Positions 21,062 to 31,294 are shown, counted from the first letter of the stretch. The stretch is DNA of 64,000 nt from Prorocentrum cordatum (GCA_963575745.1 CAUYUJ010017823.1:92101-156100), one strand, 5' to 3'. Numbers and translations: made by a program. The notes: generated from the sequence alone by a model not told the origin.

Positions 21062-22224
21062 GGGGTGGGCGCACTGAGAAGGTGCGGGATGCACGGGGGG
21101 CCGTGGGCCTCAGCAATTGCAGCGCATGGCGCTCGGCCGCGCGCTCGGGGGGCGCGTAGTAAACAACGCGGGGAAACATTGTCGCCCCCGGCGCGGCCGC
21201 AGCTGCCGCTGCCGCCCTCGTCGTCGTCATCGTCGACGTCGTCGTCGTCGTCGCCGTCGTCGGCGTCGCCTGGTCATCGTCGCCTATAGTCATCATCGTT
21301 GCCTACGCCTCGGGCGCTCTGCACGCTGCGGGCCCCCGGCAGGCCGCCGGGGCGCGCGGGCGGAGGGGCGGCCGGGCGAGGAGGCAGCGGAGACGCAAGA
21401 GGTGAGCAGCAGGATATATATATATATATATACACATATATATGTGTATATATGTATATACATATACATATATATATACACACCTAAGGATGAGGATGAT
21501 ATACAACCAGGATGCGAGGGGGGGCGTAGTTCGGGGCGGGCGCGAAGGAGAAGCTATAGCTGGGGGCGCCTCCGCATCCTCCTCCTCCTCCTCCTCCTCC
21601 TCCTCCTCCTCCTCCTCCTCCTCCTATCCTCCTCCTCCTCGATCCTCGCCCTCCCCTTCCCGCATTTGCCAATGGGAGTTGAGCGGGGCGGGCGGTCCTG
21701 GGCCCAGCTCTCGCTGCACCGCGCGCGGCGCCGAGCGGGTCGGCCAAGCGCCAGCCCCGCCCTCGGGCCAAGGCCGCGGCCCGCCCTCGGAACGGCGGGG
21801 GGAGGGAACTCTGCTCCGCGCGGGCCCGAGCCTATGCGCCCTCTCCGTGCTACTCCGCATCTCGCCCTGGGGCCCGCCGATCCACCACGGGGCCTAAGGC
21901 CTCGACCCCCGGCGGGATTGCCGCGGAATATGGAGGTTCGCGCGGGCGTCGCCGCCCGGCAACTTCGCCCCCAGCACAATCCCCCCGGCACTGACTTACT
22001 GGAGAAGCCGCCAGAGGGGCCGCCGCGCTTCGGACGTCTCGCGGCCTTTGTTATATGTATATAATTATCTATGTATGTGTATATATATATATATATGTAT
22101 ATATATATGTATATATCAGAGTGAGGGGGCCGAACGGTCATTCACTGTCCCTGGATGCGTGGCTGATGTGGAATTCCGCGGTGCGGATTCTTGTTGTTGT
22201 TGTTGTTGTTGTTGTTTGTTGTCG
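21062..22224. other. CGT and TA repeats; no firm gene
   Basis: A GTC/CGT repeat at about 21220-21280, a possible exon end at 21400 (CAAGAG before GTGAGC, a good donor), a TA/CA microsatellite 21415-21482, CTCCTC at 21572-21640, GC-rich unrecognised sequence to 22030, TA tract to 22118, and a GTT repeat 22190-22215. Confidence 0.5.
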
Positions 22225-22510
22225 TCGTCCCACCCGCAACCCGCCCCGCGACCCACCCGCGACCCACCCCGCGACCCACCCCGCGACCCACCCGCGACCA
22301 ACCCGCGACCCACCCGCGACCCACCCCGCGACCCGCCCCGCGACCCACCCCGCGACCCGCCCCGCGACCCAACCCGCGACCCACCCCGCGACCCCCCCGC
22401 GGCCCACCCCGCGACCCACCCGCGACCCACCCGCGACCCACCCGCGACCCACCCGCGACCCACCCGCGACCTACCCCGCGACCCACCCGCGACCCACCTT
22501 CGACCCAAAC
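22225..22510 (+). repeat. 10-11 bp minisatellite (ACCCACCCGCG)n
   Basis: About 27 copies of CACCCGCGACC or CACCCCGCGACC. It continues as shorter blocks inside the larger repeat that follows. Confidence 0.95.
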
Positions 22511-22930
22511 CACGTTCAAGGTACAAACCACAATTTTCGGCGCCTGCGGCGGGCTTTTTTGCATTCCTTCCAAGTGGAGAGCCCGCGACACATCCCGTGA
22601 CCAACTCGCGACCAACCCGCGACCCAAACCACGTTCAGGGTACAAACCACATTTTTCGGCGCCTGCGGCGGGCATATTTTGCATTCGTTTCAGGTGGAGA
22701 GCCCGCGGCCCACCCGCGACCACGTTCAGGGTACAAACCACATTTTCGGCGCCTGCGGCGGGCATCCTTTGCATTCGTTCCCTGTGGAGAACCCGCGGCC
22801 CACCCGCGACCCAAACCTCGTTCCGTGTACGAACCATTTGTTTTGGCGCTTGCGGCGGGCTGCTTTTGCATTCCTTCCAGGTGGAGGCGGGGTGCCCGCG
22901 ACCCGCCCGCGACCTAAACCACGTTCACTG
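22500..22930 (+). repeat. about 100-bp tandem repeat, four copies
   Basis: Copies begin near 22507, 22626, 22722 and 22815, with a fifth start at 22916, each opening with AAACCACGTTCAGGGTACAA and containing TTCGGCGCCTGCGGCGGGC and TTTGCATTC, then a short ACCCGCG block. Spacing varies from about 93 to 119. Confidence 0.9.
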
Positions 22931-23059
22931 AACAAACCAATGCCGCGCAAGCGCGGCGGCGGATTCTTGCGTGCCGTCTGAGCCCGCAAGGACCTCTTCA
23001 CGCCCCGCACATCCACGCCAGCCCGCCCAGCAACTCTGCCCTGGCGAGTTGCCTTGATC

Positions 23060-23530
23060 AGAGAAGGCGGGGAGCATAAAGTGGAAAAAAGGATTGCGTT
23101 GCAGTTATCTTGGGAAAGGAGGGGGAGGCAGGGGACGAGGAGAACGTGGAAGAAGAGAGGATGCAAGGAGAACGTGGAGAAAGAAAAGGAGGAGGAGCAG
23201 GAGGACGAGGGGGGGGAGGGGGATGAGGGGGAGGAGGAGGACGAGGAGGGGGAGGATGGGGAGGATGATGATGATGATGGACGACAATGGGAGGACGATG
23301 ATGGAGGCCGATGAGGGGGAGGACGACAATGGGAGGACCATGATGAAAAGACGAGGGGGGGAGAGGGAGGACGAGGAAGAAGAGGAGGAGGAGGAGGACG
23401 AGGTGGAGGAGGAGGATGACGATGACGATGAGGACGAGGAAGAGGAGGAGGAGAAGGAGGAGGAAGAGGAGGAGAAGGAGGAGGAGGAGGATGTGGAGGA
23501 GAGCGCCATCGACAAGGAAGGTGGGGGCCA
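23060..23530. other. purine-rich tract (GGA, GAC, GAT units)
   Basis: The plus strand is almost entirely A and G with short GATGAT runs. It translates to acidic strings on the plus strand and Ser/Leu strings on the minus strand. No non-repetitive coding signal. Confidence 0.6.
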
Positions 23531-23617
23531 CGAGGTCCGCCGGCTCGACGACGCCCGCGTCGCCCGCGCCCGCCCCCTCACTCTTATCCGCACTTGCGGG
23601 GTGCTACGTATATGCTA

Positions 23618-23618
23618 C

Positions 23619-23656
<38 letters not shown>
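23618..23656. repeat. (TA)n microsatellite
   Basis: About 39 bases of TA immediately before the decamer array, the same order seen at 9716-9926. Confidence 0.95.
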
Positions 23657-23658
<2 letters not shown>

Positions 23659-23714
23659 ATGTCACCCGGTGTCTTTATGGGCGTGTATGTGTGTGTATGT
23701 ATATAGATATGCCA

Positions 23715-24060
23715 TGCGTTCCTGGATGCCCCACATGTCCCCACATGTCCCCACATGTCCCCACGTGCCCCCCTTTGTCCCCGCATGTCCCCCTTTGTCC
23801 CTCGGTGTCCGCGCGCGTCCCTATGTGTCCCCAGATGCCCCTCGGTGTCCCTGCATGTCCCTCGGTGCCCCTCGATGTCCCTCGGTGCCCCTGGATGTCC
23901 TTCGGTGTCCCCGGCTGTCCGCGCATGCCCCCCATTTGTCCATCGGTGTCCGCGCGTGTCCCCATGTGTCCCCAGATGTCCCTCGGCGTCCCTGCATGTC
24001 CCTCGATGTCCCTGAATGTCCCGTTGTGTCCCTGGATGCCCCTTTGTGTCCTTTGCGCCG
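23715..24060 (+). repeat. decamer array (GTCCCTCGGT)n
   Basis: About 33 copies of a TGTCCCYNNG unit; it starts with CCCCACATGTCCC copies and drifts to CCTCGGTGTCC. Confidence 0.95.
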
Positions 24061-24089
24061 TTTCGGCGAGACGCTGACGACGCGCGAGG

Positions 24090-24248
24090 TTCGGGGGCAG
24101 GGGGGCTCTCGGCAAGGCAGCGCTGACGGGCGCAGGCCCCCCCCTTCCCCCCCCATTAGTAAGCGAGCTACTGGCCTCAGAACTCGGGAATGCGCGCTCG
24201 GTTCGGGGGCAGGGGGGCTCTCGGAAAGGCAGCGCTGACGGGCACAGG
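24090..24248 (+). repeat. direct repeat, two copies 110 bp apart
   Basis: TTCGGGGGCAGGGGGGCTCT and the 27 bases after it occur at about 24090 and again at about 24200 with two differences. Confidence 0.85.
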
Positions 24249-24249
24249 T

Positions 24250-25147
24250 CCCTCTTATCCCCCCGATGCGAGAAGGAGGCGAGGATGAGGCGAGGAGTTG
24301 GGGGATAGGGGGGGGGGGGGGGGGGGCGAGGCGAGGAGGAGGCGAGGAGGAGGAGGAGCGGAGGTGGAGGAGGAAAAAGGAAAGGGGGGGAGCAGGGGCA
24401 GGAGCAGGCCAGCGAGCAGGAGGGGGAAAGGAAGCTATGAGAAGGAGAAGGGGGCAGCGGGGGTAAAGGCGCAAGCGAGGGGTGGCGCGGGCCGCGGAAG
24501 AGCGCCGCCCGAGCTGAGGGCGCCAATAGTTTTCTCCACTTTCCAACTAGCCCGCCCCCGCGCGGGCAGGTCGCCTCTGTCGTTGCCGCTCGTCGGCAAC
24601 GGACGCCCGTTCGAATTTGGGCGCGTCTTCCTGGCGGTCCTTGCTTTGACTGGGCTCCAGAACCCCGCTCCAGAACCCTGGGGGACTAGCTATGGCAAGG
24701 CTCCAGAACCCCGGGAGTCTAGCTGCGGGCTGCCGCGATCGCGACGGGCTGCCCTCGCCCGCAGCTAGAGCCAGCGCTATCGCTGGCCACGGGACTGAGC
24801 TCGAACTCACCCCGTTGAAATTGCTGCCGCTGCCGCTGGGGCGCGTCGAAAGTTTCGGAGGTCCTCGGAAGCTGTCGCTCCAGACATGCGACGTCGAGAT
24901 GCTTTCCACTCGGGGTCCCCAGCGGCCCCCCGAGGCACCGGCAACCCCCCCGGGGCCAGATTGTCGCGAGCTCATAGCCCTGGATATCGACCTTACACTC
25001 CTGGAGCCCAGGAGCGGCCCCCAGAAACTGAAACTGCCGAAAGACCTCCTGTGGTCGACGACGACGCCGACGACGACGATACGAGGACGACGACGACGAC
25101 GACGACGACGACTACGACGACGATCGACGACGGCGCAGGTGCCTCCC
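24250..25147. other. G-rich block, then unrecognised GC-rich DNA
   Basis: 24260-24440 is GA/G-rich. At 24655-24720 GGCTCCAGAACCC is repeated three times. 25050-25115 is a GAC/ACG microsatellite. No convincing exon. Confidence 0.5.
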
Positions 25148-25354
25148 AAATGGGGTCCGATCGAGTAGATATGGGGTCGGAGGATCGCGCCGCATCGCTG
25201 ATGACTCGACGATGCATCGCGGATGCATCGACCGCGTCGGCGATGCATCGGAGCCGTCGCCGCGGAGACAATCGAGCCCATCGAGCCGCATCGCCGATGC
25301 ATTGGCGATCGATGCGGCGCGATCCTCCGACCCCGCCGAACTCGGACCCCATTT
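25148..25354. mobile_element. MITE-like element, GATGCATC family, copy 1
   Basis: 207 bp with nested inverted termini: AAATGGGGTCCGA at 25148 pairs with TCGGACCCCATTT ending at 25354 (13 of 13), and a 25-base block at 25173-25197 starting GGGGTCGGAGGATCGCGCCG pairs perfectly with 25310-25334. The interior is built of CGATGCATCG words. No coding capacity. Related copies lie at 36924, 37272 and 60930. Confidence 0.75.
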
Positions 25355-25429
25355 CTCCGCCCCCTGGCGGAGCGCACTCTGGCAGCCGCCGGCTCACGCG
25401 AAGTCGCTGCCCTCGGCGGCGTTCTGGCC

Positions 25430-26074
25430 CTAGGCCTGGCCCTCGGTCTCGAGGTCGCCCGGCACCGTCGACTGCTCCTCCGAGGCCTCTGCTGCCTCCT
25501 CCTCTGCTGCCTCCTCCTCTGCTGCCTCCTCAGCCGCCTTCTCCTCAGCCGGGGCCGCGGCGGCATCGCCCGCGGCCGCGGCGGCCGCGGGTTCGTCTCC
25601 CTTCGCTTGCACCTCGGCGGTGTCTGCCAGCACCTCGGCGTGTTCTCCCGCCGCCTGCCGCTCGTCGGCGGCGCCCTCCTTGCGCCCCCGCTCGGCGTCG
25701 CTCTCGTGGTCCGCCTCGTGATCGACCCAGTCCTCGAGCCCAAGGGCGGGACCTTCGTCTCGTCGTAGACATCGGCATCCTTCATGAGCTGCACGAGCTT
25801 GGCCCGCCCGTAGTGCGCGGCGTCTGAGAGGCTGCCGCTGCCAGGGAGGTGCTGGTTATTCGACAGGATCGACCACTTCTGGCCCGTGGTGCCCCTATCC
25901 GAATCCAGGCCCCATCGTCGTTCAGCGTTCCTGGGCCGCCTGCCCGAGTAGCAGGGCGCTGGCCCGAGCAGGAACGTCGAGCAATAGATGGGGCCCCGAC
26001 TCAGGTCCTCACGAAGACTTCCCAGCCGTAGTTCAGCTTCGGGCGCGGCGATATGCCCACCTTCGGCGGAGGAG
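25430..26074 (-). CDS. gene B exon 8, C-terminal, two frame breaks
   Basis: Opens after CCTAGAG. It reads PPPKVGISPRPKLNYGWEVF, then must shift by one base near 26003 to continue LSRGPIYCSTFLLGPAPCYS and GTTGQKWSILSNNQHLPGSG, and shift again near 25745 to read GLEDWVDHEADHESDAERG. It ends with an Ala/Glu-rich tail and GDLETEGQA before the stop. Third positions are G/C-rich in each used frame and poor in the alternatives, which is why the shifts are believed. Both are explained by one missing base in a C run. Confidence 0.55.
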
Positions 26075-27372
26075 CTCTAGGACGCGAGAGCGGATAGGAG
26101 GATGAGGGGGGGGGAAGGCGAGGAGGAGGAGGAGGAGGAGGAGGAGGAGGAGGAGGACGAGGAGGCGGGATAGGAGGAGGATGAGAGGAGGAGGGGGGGG
26201 GGAGGCGAGGAGGAGGAGGAGGACGAGGCAGGCTAGCCACCTTCCAGACCATGCCGTTCTTGTCCTCCAGCGCGATGCACTCACTCCTGCCCTCGGCCAC
26301 CTGCGCGTGGCACTGCTGCAGCGGCGTCATCTTCTCGGTGCTGCCCGCTTCGCCCAGCCTCTCGTCGCGCTTGGCGGGCGGCGGCGTCGTCTGCAGCAAG
26401 CCGACCTTCGCCTTCGCCTTGGCCTTCCCTTTGGACTTGGGCTTGCCCTTCCCCCCGCCCGAGCCGCCGCTGTTCTCCGCCTCGGCGGCGCCGGCCGCGT
26501 CGCCCTGCTCGCCTGCGCCCTTGCCCTTCGTCTTCGCCTTCTTCTTCTTGCTGCCCGCCTCATCGTCGTCGCCGCCCTCGTCGAGCGCGACGCGCTCGTC
26601 GGCCGCCGGCGCGCCCGCCGACGCGGCGGCGCCTGCCGCCGGGTCGGCCCTCTTGGTCTTCTTATTGCCCTTCCCGCCCGCCGCCTCGGCCCCCCCCTGC
26701 TTGGGGGCGTTCTCGTCGACCGCCCTGCTCCGCTTCATCCTGCGCCTGGGGGCGCTCTCGTCCGCCTTGGCCTGCGCGCCCGCCTTCTTCTCCGCCTTGG
26801 ATTTGCCCTTGGCCGCTGCCTGGCGACGGGCGGGGCGGGCGGAGGAAGGAAGTGCGCGATAGGGAAGCGGGGGCGGCGTGGAGGGGGGGCGAGAAGGAGC
26901 AGGCATATTGAGAGGGGGCATACAGGAAAAGGGGCCCAAGTGGAGGGCGCGGGACGAGGAGCGGATCGAAGGGGGAGGAAGGAGACTCGAGGAGGAAGGG
27001 GCGACAAAGGATGAGGATCGAGGGTCGAGGAGAAACGAGGAGGATCGAGGAGGGGGATCGAGGAGGATCGAGGGGGGGACGAGGATCGAGGAGGATCGAG
27101 GAGGATCGAGGGGGATCGAGGATAGGAGGATAACGAACGATCCCCGAGACGACCGGCCAGCGCCCGAGGCCTCCGAGACGATCTTCGAGACGACGGCCTA
27201 CCTACGGCCTAACGGCCTTCCGGGAGCGCGGGCCCTAGCCTGACGGCCTACCCGCGGCCTCCTACTGTCCTCCTCCTCCTCGCCCCCCCCCCTCGTCGCC
27301 CCCCCCCTCCCGCTCCTCCTCGACCTTTCTCCTATCCTCCTCGCTCCTCCTCGATCCTCCTCGCCCCCCCCC

Positions 27373-27411
<39 letters not shown>

Positions 27412-28356
27412 ATCTCCCACTCCGCCTCCTCGTCCTCATATCCCCCCCCCCCGCCTCGACCCCCCGCCCCCCCGCAATTATCGGGCTCGCGCCTTCTCCG
27501 CCTTCGCCCTCTGAGCCGGGGGCGCGGCCTGCTCGTACATAATCTCTGAGAGGTACGAGTCCCCGTCCATCCAGCAGAAGATCGCGCGCCCGCGCTTCGA
27601 CCTGATGGCGTACTGCGCCAGCTCGTTGTCCCCCGCGCGCTTCGCCCACGTGTCGTCGTGCGTGGCCACGAACTGCTTCTTCTCGGCGTCGGAGAACTCG
27701 TCTTCCTCCCCCCCCTCTCTTCCTCCTCTTCCTCGTCGTCGGAGAACTCGTCCTCTTCCTCATCCTCCTCCTCGACGTCGCTAACGCACTCGACGACGCC
27801 CGACGGCTTCGGCGCGCCCTCTCCATTCGTCAGCGGCGGTGGCCCTTCTTCTGGCGGCGGCAGCGCCCTCGGCGTCGCCCCGTCCGCGCGCTCCCCTGCG
27901 AGCGAATGCATCCTGCCGGCCTCGGGGGGCGCGCTCCGGCGAGGCCGCGAGAACTCGGGGTCGGCGGATCGCCGTCGCCCCCCCCCTTTCTCCGAGTTCT
28001 CGCGGCCGCGCCGAAGCGTGATCTATCCCCGAGGGTGGCAGGGCGCAGTCGCCGAGCCTCCTTCGCGCGGCTCGCCCGCCAAGTCGGGGATCCGCTCCAG
28101 CGAGTCGTCGTCGTCGTCGTCGTCGTCGTCCGACGACGACTCCAGCATGCCGCGCCGCCGCGTGCCGCGGACGGTCGCCGAGGAGTTGTTCATCTCCTAA
28201 GCTAAGCGGGCGGGGGGAGGATGAGCCCAGAGGGGGGGGGGGGGGATCGAGGAGGAGGAGAAGGAGGAGGCGAGGAGGAGGAGGGGGAGGAGGAGGGGGA
28301 TCGAGGAGGAGGAGGAGGAGGAGAGAGGATCGAGGGGGGGATGAGGAGGAGGAGGA

Positions 28357-28387
<31 letters not shown>

Positions 28388-29752
28388 GAGGAGGAAAGCG
28401 AGTTCTCCTCGAGGCCAGCGGGGGGGAGGCTGAGGAGGACGAGGGGGGAGGAGGAGGAGGAGGAGGAGGAGGAGGAGGAGGAGGAGGAGGAGGAGGAGGA
28501 GGAGGAGGAGGGAGGATCGAGGGGGGCATAGGTGGGAGGAGCGGAGGGCGGGGGGGCAGGGGGGGGGAATGGAGGAGGAAGGGGGGGGGGGGGGATTAGA
28601 CGGGGAGGAGGAGGGATAAGAAGGGAAGAAGCACGCCTGATTCGCCACCTTCTTGGGGTCGAAAGGCGCCCTCATCTTCTCTCTCAGCTCTGCCGGGATG
28701 TGGTAGTCGTTCCTCGGGCGATCGGGGGCGGGGGCCGCGTCTTCCTAGCTCATCCCTCCTGCTCCTCCCCCGGCGCTCCTCCGCCATCCGATCTTGCCCC
28801 CCCTCGCTGACCCCAGCTCCCCCTCTTATATCCTTCTCCCTTCCGCCCCCCCACGCCTCCGCCACCTCCTACAACCCCCCAGCTATATCCCCTCTCGCCC
28901 TTCGACGCCCCCGCGCGCCCTCACGATCCGCCTCCAAGCGGACAGGAGGACCTCGATCTTCTTCGCCTCTGCGCAAATCTTGGACGGCGCCGCCAAGCCG
29001 ATAACCTGATATATGATGCTCTTCTCTGCCGTTCCCTACCCTCCGCCCTTCCTCGAGATCTCCTCCGATCGCCCCATGTCCACTCCTCCATGTATACCTC
29101 TCCTTATTCTCCCGCTAGCTAGCCCCCATCGGTCCTCCTACAGCCTTATCCTCCCCCTTCGCTCCCTTCTGGCCTACTCCTTCTCCCCCCCCCGGCACGT
29201 CTGCCCTACTGCTCCTCATCCTCATCCTCATCTTCCTCCTTCTCACCCTCGCTCCTCCACATCGTGACCGCTCCTCCTATTCTCCTCCAATTCTCAGACA
29301 CCCCTCCCCCTGTCATTTCCTCTGCTTCTCAGCTGCTGCCGCTGCCCAGCTCGTCCCCCGGGCACCTTCTGCGCGCCTCCCTCGAGATCGCCCCGCTCGA
29401 ACTGCAGTTTCTTGTCCGACGCCTTGCTAAGGTGCTTGATGCAGTGCCACCAGTTCGTGGAGTTGATATACTCCGCAGCGCCGCGCGTGCGCTTGGACCC
29501 CTTTCGAGGGCTCCAAGCGCACAGCGTGAAATCGTGCCCACCTTGCGTGGATGTTTTACTTTTTGTTGTTCTGGAATGAACCTTTTTTTTGTTTTCTAAC
29601 TGTCGTTGTTGCGCCAGGGGGTCAGTTGCTCGGAAGGGGGGGGGGGGCCCGCGGACCTTCAGCCAGCGAAGAGCCTCGGCGACGGCCTCGGCCTGCGTCA
29701 TGGCCAGCGAACGGCCGACGGCCCGGCTCGCGGCTTCGCGGGGCTGCTCGAG
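25430..29752 (-). CDS. gene B: eight-exon unknown protein
   Basis: A minus-strand model with exons 29752-29668, 29541-29366, 29005-28925, 28744-28649, 28196-28069, 27912-27493, 26819-26234 and 26074-25430. Nearly every junction matches GT-AG or GC-AG with agreeing phase. The protein would read from a helix-like N-part (AVGRSLAMTQAEAVAEAL) through a Trp/Cys/His region (EYINSTNWWHCIKHLSKAS), acidic serine and aspartate runs, a second folded-looking region (IRSKRGRAIFCWMDGDSYLS), a long Lys/Ala-rich region and a C-terminal region with NYGWEVFVRT and AAHYGRAKLVQLMKDADV before an Ala/Glu tail. The first exon opens with an acceptor, so more lies upstream. Three single-base frame breaks occur, all at homopolymers. 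No family is recognised and no function is proposed. Confidence 0.6.
26234..26819 (-). CDS. gene B exon 7, Lys/Ala-rich
   Basis: Follows CGTCGCCAG at phase 0. It encodes a basic low-complexity region (KGKSKAEKKAGAQAKADES, KKKKAKTKGKGAGEQGD, KGKPKSKGKAKAKAK) and ends with a non-repetitive segment, MTPLQQCHAQVAEGRSECIA then LEDKNGMVWKVA. Ending at a GC donor at 26233 gives a phase that joins exon 8 as VATPPPKVG; ending at the GT donor at 26240 does not. Confidence 0.55.
26880..27130. repeat. GGATCGAGGA tracts in gene B intron 6
   Basis: Repeated GAGGATCGAGGAGG words on the plus strand, so the transcript strand is pyrimidine-rich before the exon 7 acceptor. The 5' part of the same intron (27250-27360) is the opposite, CTCCTC on the plus strand. 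Confidence 0.8.
27370..27408. repeat. (AT)n microsatellite in gene B intron 6
   Basis: About 39 bases of AT. Confidence 0.95.
27493..27912 (-). CDS. gene B exon 6, acidic then folded segment, one frame break
   Basis: Opens after GCCGGCAG with one base then MHSLAGERADGATPRALPPP, an acidic run with DEFSDDEEEEE, then EEDEFSDAEKKQFVATHDDT and DNELAQYAIRSKRGRAIFCW. The two halves are in different frames, meeting at a run of eight G near 27712. Adding one base there makes the exon length fit both flanking phases. DEFSD occurs on both sides, a small internal duplication. The exon ends at AAG before GCGCGA. Confidence 0.55.
28069..28196 (-). CDS. gene B exon 5, poly-Asp
   Basis: 128 nt, 42 codons plus two bases, opened by CTTAG at phase 0 and closed by the GC donor GCGCGA. 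It reads EMNNSSATVRGTRRRGMLES, then SSS, nine Asp and SLERIPDLAGE. The Asp run is a GAC trinucleotide expansion. Confidence 0.55.
28220..28640. repeat. (GGA)n tract in gene B intron 4
   Basis: Long GGA/GGAGGAG repeats with GATCGAGG words on the plus strand; on the transcript strand this is a pyrimidine tract that fills the intron between exons 4 and 5. Confidence 0.9.
28649..28744 (-). CDS. gene B exon 4
   Basis: 96 nt between GAGCTAG and the donor GTGGCG, 32 codons, phase 0 at both ends, encoding EDAAPAPDRPRNDYHIPAEL then REKMRAPFDPKK. Confidence 0.65.
28925..29005 (-). CDS. gene B exon 3
   Basis: 81 nt between ATATCAG and the donor GTGAGG, 27 codons, phase 0 at both ends, encoding VIGLAAPSKICAEAKKIEVL then LSAWRRI. 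Confidence 0.65.
29366..29541 (-). CDS. gene B exon 2, Trp/Cys/His region
   Basis: 176 nt (two bases plus 58 codons) between CGCAAG and the donor GTGCCC. It reads GHDFTLCAWSPRKGSKRTRG, EYINSTNWWHCIKHLSKAS and FERGDLEGGAQK, a dense, non-repetitive sequence and the most domain-like part of gene B. Confidence 0.65.
29668..29752 (-). CDS. gene B exon 1 as found
   Basis: Opens after GTGGAGAG and reads LEQPREAASRAVGRSLAMTQ then AEAVAEAL, closing one base into a codon before GCTGGC. A GT alternative at 29656 gives 32 codons but breaks the phase with exon 2. The internal Met could be the start if there is no upstream exon. Confidence 0.5.
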
Positions 29753-29989
29753 CTCTCCACGCCCCGAGGGGGACGCGGGGAGACGATAAGGAGGTCAAGG
29801 AGGGGAGATAATGAGGACAGGTTCTCGGAAGTCTGCTTTTGGGGCCGCTCTTGGAACTCTCACTTGTCCTAGCCATCCTGCGGTGTTGGGTCCTCGTTTT
29901 GAAGAGACGTCGCCAGGCGTTCTCCTCTCCTCTCATCTCCTCCTCGCCTCCTCGATCCTCCCCCTCCTCGATCCGTCCTCCTCCCACGC

Positions 29990-30200
29990 ACATCATCATC
30001 ATCATCGTCATCGTCGCCGTCGTCATCACCATCATCAATCATCATCATAATCGTCGTCGTCGTCATCCTCATCCTCATCATCATCAACATCGCCATCATC
30101 GTCGTTATCGTCATCATCACCATCGTCATCATGAAGATCATCGTCACCATCATAGTCACGAACATCGTCGTCATCACCATCGTCATCATCACCATCATCA
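29990..30200. repeat. (CAT/CGT)n trinucleotide tract
   Basis: About 200 bases of ATC, GTC and CATCAT units, upstream of the first gene B exon found. Confidence 0.95.
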
Positions 30201-30201
30201 G

Positions 30202-30330
30202 CCAAGACGGCCCAAGAGGCTTCCAAGATGATCCCAAAACGACCAATGAGGCGTCAAGACGGCCCAAGAGGCCTCCAAAGCGGCCTAAGAGGCCTCCGAG
30301 ACGGCTCCGTAGACGAGGGACCCGAACGGA
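30202..30330 (+). repeat. GGCCTCCAAGACGGCCCAAG array, copy 1
   Basis: Alternating AAGACGGCCCAAGAGG and CCTCCAAG words; the minus strand translates to GGLLGRLGGLLG. A short continuation lies at 30600-30690. Confidence 0.85.
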
Positions 30331-30354
30331 CATTTCACGCCCTCAGCCCAGGGG

Positions 30355-30600
30355 GGCGGTCCCCCTAAAATGGGCGCCTTTTTTAGGGAGACCGGTCCCC
30401 CTAAATTCCCATCCGATTTTAGGGGGACCGGTCCCCCTAAAATCCCCGTCCGATTTTAGGGGGACTGGTCTCCCTAAAATCCCATCTGGTTTTATAGGGG
30501 GGCCGATCTCCCAAAATTCCACTCCCCGTTTATAGGGGGGCCTGCCTCTCTAAAATGCTTTCTCGTTTTGTAGGGGCCGCCCTCACCCTAAAATGCCTCC
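30355..30600. repeat. about 53-bp tandem repeat with palindromic core
   Basis: Five degenerate units, each with TTTTAGGGGGACCGGT and its complement. One core, 30415-30444, is a perfect 30-bp palindrome. The rest of each unit is a variable spacer such as CCCATCTGG. Confidence 0.9.
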
Positions 30601-30687
30601 CGTAAGAGGCCTGCAAAACGCCCCAAGAGGCCCCCCCAAGATCGCTCCAAGACGGCCCAAGCGGCTTCCAAGATGATCTCAAAACGA

Positions 30688-30920
30688 TCCCGATTCCTAT
30701 TGGAAAACGTAAATGTTTTCCACACGTTTCTAGTTTGGGGCTGGTTCTGAAAATTAAGATTTTGAATCGTGTTCCGAGCCCGGCTCAGAGCCCGAATCCA
30801 AGACGTAAAACACCAATATATGTAAGTATTGCGCGTGTGGCCCCAGGGTGCCCGATTCCTATCGGAAAACGTATTTGTTTCCATAGGTTTTCTAGTTTGG
30901 GGCCAGTTCTGAAATCCGCG
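30688..30920 (+). repeat. direct repeat, two copies 163 bp apart
   Basis: CGATTCCTATNGGAAAACGT followed by about 55 similar bases (TTCTAGTTTGGGGC, GTTCTGAAA) occurs at 30689 and 30852. Confidence 0.85.
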
Positions 30921-31084
30921 AATTTCCGAATTTCCGAATTTCTGAATTATTCTGAGATTCAAAAATGTCCCTCATATGATCCCCCCTTATTATACATTGC
31001 CTCAACTCGCCTGTGTCGCTTGCGGCTGCCGGACACATCGTTTCTGAGTGGGCTGGTGGGAGCACGCGAAGCGCACACATCCTG

Positions 31085-31280
31085 CTACCGCCACAACCAA
31101 CACCCAACGCAACCAATGCAACCAACAACCAATCCTACCAACACAACCACAACAACCACGACATACAACTAACACAACCAACAACCAATACAACCAACAA
31201 TGTCAACCTACCAACATCCATAGCACCATAGCAAATCTCCGACCAAAACAACCAACACAACCAACAACAAATCATCACAA
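31085..31280 (+). repeat. (CAACCAACA)n minisatellite
   Basis: Irregular ACAACCAACAACCAA units over about 190 bases, very low in G on this strand. Confidence 0.9.
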
Positions 31281-31294
31281 AAAAGAAAGGGGGA

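Noticed and set aside
22116-22837. Gly/Val/Arg repeat ORFs at 22.1-22.8 kb
   Set aside because: They are frames of the ACCCACCCGCG minisatellite, open on both strands.
30355-30600. TTTTAGGG words as telomeric repeats
   Set aside because: They occur once per roughly 53 bp in both orientations around a dyad, not as a head-to-tail seven-base array.
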